A DNA stretch of 64,000 nucleotides from NCBI GenBank assembly GCA_965247125.1, contig CBDFGO010000003.1, forward strand, positions 1,939,300 to 2,003,299, written 5' to 3'. Within the stretch, counting starts at the first letter, position 1. Every line of letters starts with the position of its first letter. Source of the DNA: CALBJU01 sp965247125. Lineage in GTDB: Bacteria > Bacteroidota > Rhodothermia > Rhodothermales > UBA10348. Of this stretch, positions 53,950 through 61,559 are shown in pieces. The notes under the pieces were generated by a model, which made no database searches, was not told where the DNA came from, and saw only the letters and a list, made by a program, of their open reading frames with translations. The translations under genes were made by a program, and so were the position numbers.

Positions 53950-54354
53950 CTATACCCTGATCATGACCCGCGAATACACGCGCGTCCCAACCCGCAGCCA
54001 GACCCGGTACACGCCACTGGGAAGCTCGCCGGCGTCGAATTCAGCCTCATGATCGCCCGCCTCCAGGAATGAATCGACGAGGGTGACCACATTTCGTCCC
54101 AGAGCATCATAAACACGAAGGGTAACCGCGTCCGCTCGCACCAGCCGGTATGCAATAGTCGTTTTTTGGCCGAACGGATTGGGGTAATTGTGCGTCAATT
54201 GAGCGTCATGCGGAAACTCGGTCGCGTCTTCCTCCATCCCGACCGCCGTCGCCTCATTCTCCAGAATCGTGATCGTGTTCGAGCCGTCGTTTGCACGGAT
54301 GAAAACCAGCCCGGTGCCGGAGGATCGACCAGTCCGTGGATTCGCCATATTCAC
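53950..54354 (-). pseudogene. C-terminal remnant of a T9SS cargo protein
   Basis: The frame gives 'GLVFIRANDGSNTITIL', a linker, and the type A sorting domain 'HNYPNPFGQKTTIAYRLVRA' through 'SGVYRVWLRVGTRVYSRVMI'. This is the normal end of a large secreted protein, but no body or signal peptide precedes it. The only start is a GTG inside the region, and the frame remains open upstream into the oxygenase gene without a proper start. It is most likely the residue of a deletion; the 2OG oxygenase stop lies 15 nt upstream. Confidence 0.7.
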
Positions 54355-54368
54355 CGGTAACCAGAAGA

Positions 54369-55331
54369 TCAGCCGTAGCTTTTGGCAAACGCCGCCACCG
54401 AGTACTCCCCGAAGTGGCAGGGCTCATACTGAGGCGGATTATCGGCACTGCAACAGGATGGGAGCGGCTCGACGATGGTGTCGTAGCTGGGACTGTAAAA
54501 AAAAGGAATAGAGAGGCGTTCGCGCCCACCGGGTGATCGGACGCGGTGCCGCGTGGCCGTGTACTTGTCGTTGGTCCAACGCTGTACCATGTGGCCGATA
54601 TTGACGATGAATGTTTCCGGTATGAATGGGGCTAGAATCCACTCCCCAGACGCCGTCTGTACTTCAAGTCCGCCGACCTCGTCCTGTGCCAGAATGGTCA
54701 CGAAACCGTAGTCGACGTGCGCACCGATTCCGCGGTCACCTTCGTCGCCACCCTTCGCAGGCGGATATCGAACCAATCTCCAGTCGTGCAGAGGGTTCAC
54801 GGTGTACCGCTCAAAATAATCCGATGCCAGGCCCAGACTCCGCGCGATTCCCTCGGTCACCCTCGCTCCGAGATCAATCATGTACTCCCAGTGCTCATCC
54901 ATAACCCTTTTGAAGCCCGGCATACCAGAGGGCCACTGATTTGGCCCGCAAAGAGGCTTGCCGGAGCGCACATCGGGGTGATCCGGCGACAGATCTCTCC
55001 CGAAATCCACCGCTTCGAGCGAATCCGTTTTCTTTGCTGTCTTCTCGCCGCCTACTGGAATGTATCCGCGATTTTGTTTCGATCGCTTGAGGTGGATCTC
55101 CATTTTTTGATTGATTGGCAGCTCGAAGAACCGTTTCGCCTCGCTGAAGACGGCCTCCCGATGATCAGAGGGGATGCCATGGTTCTGGATGTAGAAAAAA
55201 CCGACATCTCGGCAGGCGTCACCGATCTGCCGTGCGGCCTCATCACCGTCGGCGGACGCGATGCCGCGATCGAGAAGGCCACCAATGTCGATGACTGGAA
55301 TTGTTTCGGTCGAAGCAGTCGAGGGAATCAT
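54369..55331 (-). CDS. 2-oxoglutarate/Fe(II)-dependent oxygenase, isopenicillin N synthase-like
   Basis: A 320-residue non-haem iron oxygenase. The N-terminal DIOX_N domain reads 'IPVIDIGGLL' and 'GFFYIQNHGIP'. The catalytic domain has the facial triad H205-x-D207 ('GAHVDYGFVT') and H262 ('TATRHRV'), plus the 2-oxoglutarate-binding R272-x-S274 ('RERLSIPFF'). All are present, so the enzyme should be active. Members hydroxylate, desaturate or cyclise small molecules; the substrate cannot be told. It is a single gene divergent from the MFS-spermidine synthase fusion (261-nt gap with nothing else recognised). Confidence 0.92.
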   Translation of the reverse strand: MIPSTASTETIPVIDIGGLLDRGIASADGDEAARQIGDACRDVGFFYIQNHGIPSDHREAVFSEAKRFFELPINQKMEIHLKRSKQNRGYIPVGGEKTAKKTDSLEAVDFGRDLSPDHPDVRSGKPLCGPNQWPSGMPGFKRVMDEHWEYMIDLGARVTEGIARSLGLASDYFERYTVNPLHDWRLVRYPPAKGGDEGDRGIGAHVDYGFVTILAQDEVGGLEVQTASGEWILAPFIPETFIVNIGHMVQRWTNDKYTATRHRVRSPGGRERLSIPFFYSPSYDTIVEPLPSCCSADNPPQYEPCHFGEYSVAAFAKSYG

Positions 55332-55592
55332 GAGGTTTCGGTAAGGACCAGATTATTGCGCCGAAAACAAGCCGCAGGTAGACGTGAGCAATCCGAAACG
55401 GGATTCCCCACGCAACCAATGTAGGAAATCATTCCAGGCGGATGTGTTTTCGCGTTTGACAGGTAAGATTTATTACCGAAAAGTCAGAGGATGGTTATAG
55501 ATTGGGAAGCGGAGAGCGCACGTTCGGCGGGCTCGCAGCGATGCCTACGGCCTGATCGCCATTCTTCCTCAGGAGCCATTATCCAGGCATAG

Positions 55593-57785
55593 ATGACAAC
55601 CTCAGAGATCGAGACGGGAAATGGCGGCAAGATGGCCGTTGGACTCCCGTTCGCCGTGGCAATTTTTACCAGCGCCTTTCTCGTTTTTCAGGTTCAGTCG
55701 GTCATCGCTCGATTCATTTTGCCCTGGTACGGGGGCACTCCAGGTGTATGGACGACCTGTCTGCTTTTCTTCCAGCTCGGCCTATTGACGGGCTATGTGT
55801 ACGCACATCTTCTCGCGAAGCGCCTTCAGCTGAGACAGCAGGCGATCGTTCATGGTAGCCTACTGGCACTTTCGCTGTTGATGCTCCCAATTACACCGGA
55901 GTTGCCAGACGCGGCTCAGAGCATACCTCAAACGTTTGAAATACTGAGCGTACTGGCCCTTTCTGTAGGTTTTCCCTTCATCCTGCTGTCGGCTTCCGCT
56001 CCATTATTTCAACACTGGTTTTCTCATGTTCATCCAGACAAATCACCGTTTCGTCTGTATGCCCTCTCGAACGTCGGCTCCCTGCTCGCGCTGCTGGGTT
56101 ACCCGTTTTTGGTCGAGCCTTCGCTGGGACTGACGACCCAAACCTGGACCTGGTCCCTCCTCTTTGTCGCGTTCATGGGCGTGACGTTCTGGTGCGCAAT
56201 GCCGCTTCTGAAACGAGGGTTAGCCCAGAGCCAGGAATCGATCTCGGCCTCGACCTCCCAGGACCGCGCGCCTAAACCGAGCTGGTTCGATCGCGTCAGC
56301 TGGATGGTGCTGGCCGCATGTGGTTCGGTGGTCCTACTCGCGATAACGAATCAAATGACCCAGGACATAGCCGTCATTCCATTTCTGTGGGTCGTCCCAC
56401 TGAGTTTATATCTGATCACATTCATCATCTGCTTCGAACGTGATGCCTGGTATAAGCGCGAGATCTGGATTCCATTCCTGGCTCTCAGTATTGGTGCGTT
56501 AGTCTATCTGATGGGTCAGGATTTTGCGGATGATGAAATATCCCTGGCTTATCAGATAATAATCTACTGTGGTGCCCTGTTTGGGTGCTGTATGATTTGC
56601 CACGGAGAGATGGTGCGCCGCCGCCCGACCGTGGGCGACCTGACCACGTTTTACGTTTATATCGCGTTGGGTGGTGCGCTCGGGGGCGTATTTGTCAGTC
56701 TGATTGCACCACTACTGTTCAATGGATACTGGGAATTGCACGGCAGCCTGGTTTTTGTCAGTGCTATAGCCAGCATGCTTATTGCCGTCGAAACGATCTC
56801 AGTGGAGCGTTTTCAGCGCTTTGCGTACATTTTCTCCGGGTTTATTGCTGTTGGCGTGTTGGTCTGGTTTCTCGACAGACATATGACGGAGCAGCAGGAA
56901 GCAACGATTTTCAATAAACGCAGCTTCTTCGGCATTCTTCATGTGCAAGAAACAGGCCTCGGCACGGATCAACATTACCGCTCATTGTATCACGGTCGCA
57001 TAAAACATGGTGAGCAGTGGCTGCATGAATCAGATATGCGTGAGCCAACAGCATATTACGGTCGTCGATCTGGCGTCGCGCTTGCGCTGAATGCCCTTCC
57101 CGCGCGAAAAAATGAAGACCCCGAAAAACGCGCCATAAAAGTTGGTGCAATCGGGTTGGGAATCGGCACGATTGCAGCATATGGAAGACCGGGAGATTTC
57201 TTTCGGTTTTATGAAATCGATCCCGAAGTGGAGACAGCAGCACTGGACTACTTCCGGTACCTGGATAACAGCGAAGCGGAAATAGACGTCGTTATCGGTG
57301 ATGGACGGCGGAGCATGCAGAATGAACTGGAGACGGAGGGTTCACAGCAATACGATGTGATTATAGTCGATGCGTTCAGTGGCGACGCAATCCCGATTCA
57401 TCTCTTGACCCAGGAATCGTCGGACATCTACTGGCGCCATCTGAAAGAAGACGGCGTTCTTGCAATGCATATTTCCAACCTACATGTCGACCTGAGCGAC
57501 GTCGTACGTCAGTTGGCGATTCATGCGGGCAAGGAAGTCATTTTCATCGAAGACGAAGGCAGTTCTGATAAATATGATATCGGCAGCGACTGGATCATTA
57601 TCACCGATAACCAGGCCTTTCTTGACGATCCGGATGTTCGCCGACTCACGGATGAATGGCACCACGAACTCAATCCCATCATCTGGACGGACGACTTCAG
57701 TAACCTGTTTGAGGTGGTGGATAGATCTCCACGATACGAAACCCTATCTCTCTGGTCTACACGGAGATCGGGTTATCTATTTTAG
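55593..57785 (+). CDS. Fused membrane/spermidine synthase-like protein
   Basis: A 730-residue protein. About 11-12 membrane helices (~15-440) resemble the MFS-like part of 'fused MFS/spermidine synthase' proteins ('FTSAFLVFQVQSVIARFILP', 'WYGGTPGVWTTCLLFFQLGL'). A C-terminal aminopropyltransferase-like Rossmann domain (~470-715) has 'AIGLGIGTIAAYGRPGDFFR', 'FYEIDPEVE', and 'VIIVDAFSGDAIPIHLLTQE'. In true spermidine synthases the last motif carries the catalytic Asp; here D-A-F-S-G-D fits. Membrane-tethered members may produce branched or unusual polyamines. The last host gene before the phage-like module, ending in a short direct repeat. Confidence 0.9.
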   Translation: MTTSEIETGNGGKMAVGLPFAVAIFTSAFLVFQVQSVIARFILPWYGGTPGVWTTCLLFFQLGLLTGYVYAHLLAKRLQLRQQAIVHGSLLALSLLMLPITPELPDAAQSIPQTFEILSVLALSVGFPFILLSASAPLFQHWFSHVHPDKSPFRLYALSNVGSLLALLGYPFLVEPSLGLTTQTWTWSLLFVAFMGVTFWCAMPLLKRGLAQSQESISASTSQDRAPKPSWFDRVSWMVLAACGSVVLLAITNQMTQDIAVIPFLWVVPLSLYLITFIICFERDAWYKREIWIPFLALSIGALVYLMGQDFADDEISLAYQIIIYCGALFGCCMICHGEMVRRRPTVGDLTTFYVYIALGGALGGVFVSLIAPLLFNGYWELHGSLVFVSAIASMLIAVETISVERFQRFAYIFSGFIAVGVLVWFLDRHMTEQQEATIFNKRSFFGILHVQETGLGTDQHYRSLYHGRIKHGEQWLHESDMREPTAYYGRRSGVALALNALPARKNEDPEKRAIKVGAIGLGIGTIAAYGRPGDFFRFYEIDPEVETAALDYFRYLDNSEAEIDVVIGDGRRSMQNELETEGSQQYDVIIVDAFSGDAIPIHLLTQESSDIYWRHLKEDGVLAMHISNLHVDLSDVVRQLAIHAGKEVIFIEDEGSSDKYDIGSDWIIITDNQAFLDDPDVRRLTDEWHHELNPIIWTDDFSNLFEVVDRSPRYETLSLWSTRRSGYLF

Positions 57786-57808
57786 TTGGTGACGCTATTG
57801 GTGACGCT
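57786..57808. repeat. TTGGTGACGCT direct repeat at the host/phage-module junction
   Basis: TTGGTGACGCT at 57786-57796 is repeated at 57798-57808, one base apart, starting next to the stop of the spermidine synthase-like gene and followed by TTTTTG. It could be half of an attachment site or a chance repeat; the partner site would be outside the window. Confidence 0.3.
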
Positions 57809-57830
57809 TTTTGATTGGTATGTCCCCCTT

Positions 57831-57941
57831 TCAGCGGCGGAACAGACTCCTGCGGGCTCGTTTTTTCCGGCGGCTCCATAGAAGCAGCCCAATGATTGAG
57901 GCAGAAACGACTAGAGATGTGACTGGGTAAATATATTTCAT
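57831..57941 (-). CDS. Tiny phage membrane protein (36 aa)
   Basis: Starts at ATG 57941, overlapping the stop of the preceding gene (ATGA). It reads 'MKYIYPVTSLVVSASIIGLL' and ends in a strongly basic tail 'WSRRKKRARRSLFRR'. One membrane helix with inside-positive charge. Such small last genes are common in lysis cassettes, but no family is recognised. Confidence 0.5.
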   Translation of the reverse strand: MKYIYPVTSLVVSASIIGLLLWSRRKKRARRSLFRR

Positions 57942-58207
57942 CTTTTTCGCGCGAGCCCCTTGATAAATGTGAACGGAAGCCAGGTGACCCTGCCGAGAAA
58001 CTCCAGCCAGAGAACAGATCTGGCGGCGATCAGGAGCAACCGGGTCCGGATGGGATGCTGTCTCGAATACCTTTGCATCGCCTTCTTGTCTCGGATGGTA
58101 TCTGCGACTTCCCGCCACGGACGCTGAAAGCGCGTGCTCATCATGATGCGGGCCTTCGCATCAGGGCGCTTCTGTCTCCTTTTCACCTTGCGACTGTAAC
58201 TGGACAT
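57938..58207 (-). CDS. Phage-module hypothetical protein (89 aa)
   Basis: From ATG 58207, which lies one base after the stop of the upstream gene (TAGTATG, coupled). The sequence is very basic ('SSYSRKVKRRQKRPDAKARI') with a hydrophobic stretch near residues 58-82 ('LLLIAARSVLWLEFLGRVTW'). The usual start could also be TTG 58243. Family unknown. Confidence 0.6.
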   Translation of the reverse strand: MSSYSRKVKRRQKRPDAKARIMMSTRFQRPWREVADTIRDKKAMQRYSRQHPIRTRLLLIAARSVLWLEFLGRVTWLPFTFIKGLARKR

Positions 58208-58208
58208 A

Positions 58209-58487
58209 CTACCAGGCGACCCCGTTGGAATGGTGCACTGCAAGCCACTTTCTGAATTCTATGCAGCTGACCAGTTTCCTTTCGATCCTGCGCCGCCTCA
58301 TGGCCCATGCTTTGAATTGGGTCTGGTCGTGCACACCACCGAGCAGTGCCTGCAGGTCTGTGACTCGATATCCCCCCTTTGGAGAGGTCTCGTAGCAAAC
58401 GCGCCGTGACCACTTGTCCGGAATGCTGATGTAAGCGTACACCTCACCAGTATTCCAGAAATGGACCATGTCGACGCGTCCGTTCAT
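58209..58487 (-). CDS. Phage-module hypothetical protein (92 aa)
   Basis: A 92-residue soluble protein reading 'MVHFWNTGEVYAYISIPDKW', 'YRVTDLQALLGGVHDQTQFK' and a basic 'RRRRIERK'. ATG 58487 overlaps the stop of the 58484 gene (ATGA). No family recognised; conserved order with its neighbours suggests a real gene. Confidence 0.6.
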   Translation of the reverse strand: MNGRVDMVHFWNTGEVYAYISIPDKWSRRVCYETSPKGGYRVTDLQALLGGVHDQTQFKAWAMRRRRIERKLVSCIEFRKWLAVHHSNGVAW

Positions 58488-59029
58488 GGCCTACCCTTCA
58501 AGCGGAGGCGCAGGCCCCAGCCGGCGAGTGCCTGCCCATCCGTGGTCGAGTACATTCGGGCGAAGGCCGATACGGCGCGGTAGCGAATGGAGAACTCGAG
58601 GCCGACTTCTCCGACGCCGTCACCCATGATGTTGAAGGCTACGTATGGCGCTATCTGATAGCCGAACCTGGGCCCTCGAACTTCGAATCGATCTTGCACG
58701 AAGGAGCCCCGATCGGGAGCGTAGTAGGTGAGGATGACATCTCCGCGATCGAACCGAATCGGCGTCGGTGCTATTACTCCGACCACAGGGAAATCGACCG
58801 GTACCCGAACTTCAACCCGAACAGTGTCTGTCACCTGTCGATAGATCGTCCGGGTCACTGGCCGCATGATCGTGACGGTATCTCGCCTGGTGATATCCCG
58901 ATCGACATATTGAATCTTCGTGTCCCGAATCAGACGGGGAAAGAATCTTCTCGACAGAAATGCGCCGGCGAGCGAAGCCGCGATCAGTACCGCTACGATT
59001 GCGACGATGTTGAAAGAGGTCTTGCTCAT
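58484..59029 (-). CDS. Phage-module membrane-anchored hypothetical protein (181 aa)
   Basis: An N-terminal helix ('IVAIVAVLIAASLAGAFLSR', ~8-27) is followed by a polar Thr/Arg-rich stretch ('DTVTIMRPVTRTIYRQVTDT') and a beta-rich C-terminal part ('FGYQIAPYVAFNIMGDGVGE', 'ALAGWGLRLRL'). The shape recalls envelope-spanning lysis or entry-exclusion proteins but I do not recognise the family. It starts 4 nt after the holin-like gene's stop. Confidence 0.6.
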   Translation of the reverse strand: MSKTSFNIVAIVAVLIAASLAGAFLSRRFFPRLIRDTKIQYVDRDITRRDTVTIMRPVTRTIYRQVTDTVRVEVRVPVDFPVVGVIAPTPIRFDRGDVILTYYAPDRGSFVQDRFEVRGPRFGYQIAPYVAFNIMGDGVGEVGLEFSIRYRAVSAFARMYSTTDGQALAGWGLRLRLKGRP

Positions 59030-59033
59030 CAGT

Positions 59034-59276
59034 CTATCCGATGACCTGGTCGTCTTTCGACGGCTTCTTGACGTAGCCGGCCAGCAGGGAGGTCAAAAAA
59101 GAGATGAGCGCGACCACGCCGCCGGCCACCAGCTGTTCGATGGCCACCAGGCTTTCGGCGCCGACGTCGATGCCAAAGAGACCAATGAGCGCTCCGACGA
59201 TGGCGGATGCTGCAGATGATGCGAAGACCTTTTTTGTAGGCTTATTATTGAGTTGCTGTGTCATTTTTCCGTTCAT
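59034..59276 (-). CDS. Holin-like protein (80 aa)
   Basis: Two hydrophobic segments ('ASSAASAIVGALIGLFGI', 'VAGGVVALISFLTSLLAGYV') separated by a short turn, a polar N-terminus and a charged C-terminal tail ('KKPSKDDQ'). This is the class II holin shape, next to the endolysin gene group. Start is ATG 59276 or the ATG four codons on (59264); a dual start as in some holins is possible. Two hairpins lie just upstream. Confidence 0.6.
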   Translation of the reverse strand: MNGKMTQQLNNKPTKKVFASSAASAIVGALIGLFGIDVGAESLVAIEQLVAGGVVALISFLTSLLAGYVKKPSKDDQVIG

Positions 59277-59277
59277 T

Positions 59278-59315
59278 GTGGTTAATCACCACTACGTGAT
59301 AGATAAACCACGTAG
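59278..59315 (-). promoter_or_regulatory. Two hairpins in the holin-like gene leader
   Basis: CTACGTG-N10-CACGTAG (59292-59315, 7-bp stem) and GTGGT-N5-ACCAC (59278-59292) lie directly before the start codon. They could sequester the ribosome site and delay holin translation, or be an operator. Symmetry only. Confidence 0.4.
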
Positions 59316-59337
59316 GATGAGGTTGTAAAAACAAAAA

Positions 59338-59655
59338 TTAGCTGCCTTCCTTTTTTTCTTCAGCCAGCCGTTTGATTCGGGTTTTTAGCTCGTCGACCAG
59401 TTCGTCACGGGCATCCTCGAGGGCCTTATCGAAGTTTGCACGATCAGTCTGGCGCTGTTCCTCGTTCTTCTTCCGCTCCTTTTCCATCTTCAGATAAAGA
59501 AACCGGATAACGAAACACGATAATACAAACAGTCCCGCCCAGCCGTACTTGATCAGAAAAGCCGTAAGTGGCTCCGGCGCACTCTCTTGGCCCCAGAGCA
59601 GACTCAGAGAGGCCCCGAAATAGGAGAAGACAAACGGTATTTTGATCCCGGTCAT
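59338..59655 (-). CDS. Phage-module protein with membrane helices and coiled coil (105 aa)
   Basis: Two hydrophobic stretches (~6-22 and 30-54, 'FLIKYGWAGLFVLSCFVIRF') and then a long charged coiled coil ('KMEKERKKNEEQRQTDRANF', 'DELVDELKTRIKRLAEEKKE'). This layout matches inner-membrane spanins or holin-antiholin partners, but the assignment is by shape and position only. It begins 5 nt after the endolysin stop. Confidence 0.55.
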   Translation of the reverse strand: MTGIKIPFVFSYFGASLSLLWGQESAPEPLTAFLIKYGWAGLFVLSCFVIRFLYLKMEKERKKNEEQRQTDRANFDKALEDARDELVDELKTRIKRLAEEKKEGS

Positions 59656-59660
59656 GACGG

Positions 59661-60284
59661 CTACGAGTTTAGCAGGGAGGCCTGAATACGCCCCATGATG
59701 ATATTGAATAGGTCAACCACTACTCGGTGCCAGATCCACCCGAACCAGAACTCTTCGTTCTGCTCGCGCGCGATCGTAATCTTGTTGTAGTGATGGACCT
59801 GTTCGCCATTGAGCGCGCAGAACAGGGCAATTTCCCCACGCCAGCCGCGGCGTTTCAAATAAGCCGCGAGAGCTTTGACTGTAGCAGGGCCTATTTTCCC
59901 GTCCACAACCAGGTCGGTGTAGAACTTTCCGTGGTAGTTGCCGGAGTTGAGAATACCCTGTAACCAACGCCCAATCTTATGACCGCCTGGCCCCGTCATA
60001 TTGACCGCCGAATCAAAGAGCTCGTATGCAATCGGCGGCGAGAGCTTTGCGATCGCGTCCAAATGCATTGCGCGCCAGTAGTCCTCGAAGAATACCTGAT
60101 CCGCCATCTCAGCAGTGAAATCCCGCATGTCACCCTCATACTCATGCCGACGCGCAGTCTGCTCGGTCACGCCATGGTTTGTGGGCCCGCCGAGGTCGTT
60201 CGGATTGTTTACATAGCCGCCTTCAACCCGACCCGTTCTGTTCCGAGCTATCTCGAAATGCTTTGACCTTATGCGTCTGGACAT
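59661..60284 (-). CDS. Glycoside hydrolase family 108 endolysin (phage lysozyme)
   Basis: A 207-residue peptidoglycan hydrolase. GH108 signature: 'RVEGGYVNNPNDLGGPTNHG' with the catalytic Glu in 'EGGY', then 'FFEDYWRAMHLDAI'. The C-terminal half is a PG_binding_3 domain ('VDGKIGPATVKAL', 'QNEEFWFGWIWHRV'). GH108 enzymes cleave the glycan for lysis or DNA injection. The start overlaps the end of the 60269 gene by 16 nt. Strong call. Confidence 0.92.
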   Translation of the reverse strand: MSRRIRSKHFEIARNRTGRVEGGYVNNPNDLGGPTNHGVTEQTARRHEYEGDMRDFTAEMADQVFFEDYWRAMHLDAIAKLSPPIAYELFDSAVNMTGPGGHKIGRWLQGILNSGNYHGKFYTDLVVDGKIGPATVKALAAYLKRRGWRGEIALFCALNGEQVHHYNKITIAREQNEEFWFGWIWHRVVVDLFNIIMGRIQASLLNS

Positions 60285-60460
60285 TGTAATTCGTCTTTTG
60301 AGAAGCAGGGATAGTACACTGAATCAGGCCGCACCACGCCTCCATCGGAATCCTCGGCCATCCCATCCACCACGAAGTCTCGACACGCTGATGTTGCGAG
60401 AGCCGAAACGATGGCGGGTGCTAAGAGCCAGGTGATTCGATGGAGTGTTGCGAGAGTCAT
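60269..60460 (-). CDS. Small phage lipoprotein candidate (63 aa)
   Basis: A hydrophobic N-terminus ('WLLAPAIVSALATSAC', C26) with a possible lipobox (T-S-A-C), followed by an acidic mature part with two further cysteines. It overlaps both neighbours (4 nt and 16 nt). Position and size are those of an outer-membrane spanin (Rz1-like), but that is inference. Confidence 0.5.
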   Translation of the reverse strand: MTLATLHRITWLLAPAIVSALATSACRDFVVDGMAEDSDGGVVRPDSVYYPCFSKDELQCPDA

Positions 60461-61044
60461 GCGTCAGCGGTAGCACCTTTCTTTTTCTGGCCGTTCGGTC
60501 CCGCGTCTTCGGGTTTCTCGACCTCGATCGCTGGTGTCGTTTTCTTCTCGTCGACAGGATCAGCAAAGTTCTCGAGTCCAGGAGGAAGAGAGAGCGCAGG
60601 ATCGTCCGTCACCTTATCCCAAGGGCAGTTTTCCAGCATGAAACCGAGGGCGATTTCGACTATACCTTTGAGTTTTTCTTTGCCTTTCTTGATCTCCGAA
60701 TGGTCGACTACGGCGATCTTGATGGTGACGATCTTGCCCCGCTGGTAGTCGCGCACCTTTTCCTTGACTGTTTCCCACGAGTGGCCTTCGCGAAACAGCT
60801 CCTTACCAGCTCGATTTGTCTTAACCGTGACGTCACCATTTTCCAGCTCCGTTACCTGAGCAGCCTGGCGTACATAGGCTCTGCGGACATGGGCCACGTG
60901 TTCCATCCTGTTATTAAGACGACCGTAAGTATCCTTTGCTGCTTCATGCAGTTTGGTAGATACAGCCGAGTGGAGGGCCTCGGTGATCGTGGCTCGCATA
61001 CCCTCGACTTCCAGTAGCGATTTTTGTTTATAGATATGTTTCAT
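60457..61044 (-). CDS. Phage-module hypothetical protein (195 aa)
   Basis: A soluble, charged protein. 'AVSTKLHEAAKDTYGRLNNR' and 'KIVTIKIAVVDHSEIKKGKE' are the ordered parts; the last ~40 residues are low-complexity ('KPEDAGPNGQKKKGATADA'). No family recognised. Confidence 0.65.
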   Translation of the reverse strand: MKHIYKQKSLLEVEGMRATITEALHSAVSTKLHEAAKDTYGRLNNRMEHVAHVRRAYVRQAAQVTELENGDVTVKTNRAGKELFREGHSWETVKEKVRDYQRGKIVTIKIAVVDHSEIKKGKEKLKGIVEIALGFMLENCPWDKVTDDPALSLPPGLENFADPVDEKKTTPAIEVEKPEDAGPNGQKKKGATADA

Positions 61045-61085
61045 CAGGGCGACCTTTTGGTGAAATGGAGATTGCTCGACAGGCG

Positions 61086-61559
61086 CTAGCTTGACGTTGG
61101 GCGTTCGGAGACCGTCACCCCGTATTCCTCAGCGGCTAACGTCCGTGCGAACTGGGAGAAGGAAAGAGGTTTTGCTTGCTCTTCAAGCGGGAAAGCCGAC
61201 ACTGGGATTTCTTTTCGCTTGATAACCACACCGTCCGCGTCTAGTAGATGTGCGTAGACGGAACCACCACCTCGGTGCTCCGCAGGGATCTTCGTACCCG
61301 GGTAGTTGGGCTGAGCGTACTTCTGTTCGTTCTTCCCGCTTGCGATAGTCACGCCAGGTCGATCCGGGTCCATCTTGAACCATTTCTCCGAATCGGTATC
61401 TTCGCCCGTGTAATGATCGATGAAGACGCCCTCGACAGGAACCAATACAGGTTCATAGACAGCGTTTTCGAAAAGCGCGACGACTCCAATCTGACCAACA
61501 TGAGCCGGTACTGCCACTCCCTTTGATGCAGGGTCGTCTTTGAATGTTAACTTGTTCAT
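61086..61559 (-). CDS. Phage-module hypothetical protein (157 aa)
   Basis: A beta-rich protein ('GQIGVVALFENAVYEPVLVP', 'GGSVYAHLLDADGVVIKRKE') ending in a helical stretch. The start overlaps the fibre-like gene's stop (4 nt). It could be a small structural or chaperone protein of the fibre; not recognised. Confidence 0.65.
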   Translation of the reverse strand: MNKLTFKDDPASKGVAVPAHVGQIGVVALFENAVYEPVLVPVEGVFIDHYTGEDTDSEKWFKMDPDRPGVTIASGKNEQKYAQPNYPGTKIPAEHRGGGSVYAHLLDADGVVIKRKEIPVSAFPLEEQAKPLSFSQFARTLAAEEYGVTVSERPTSS

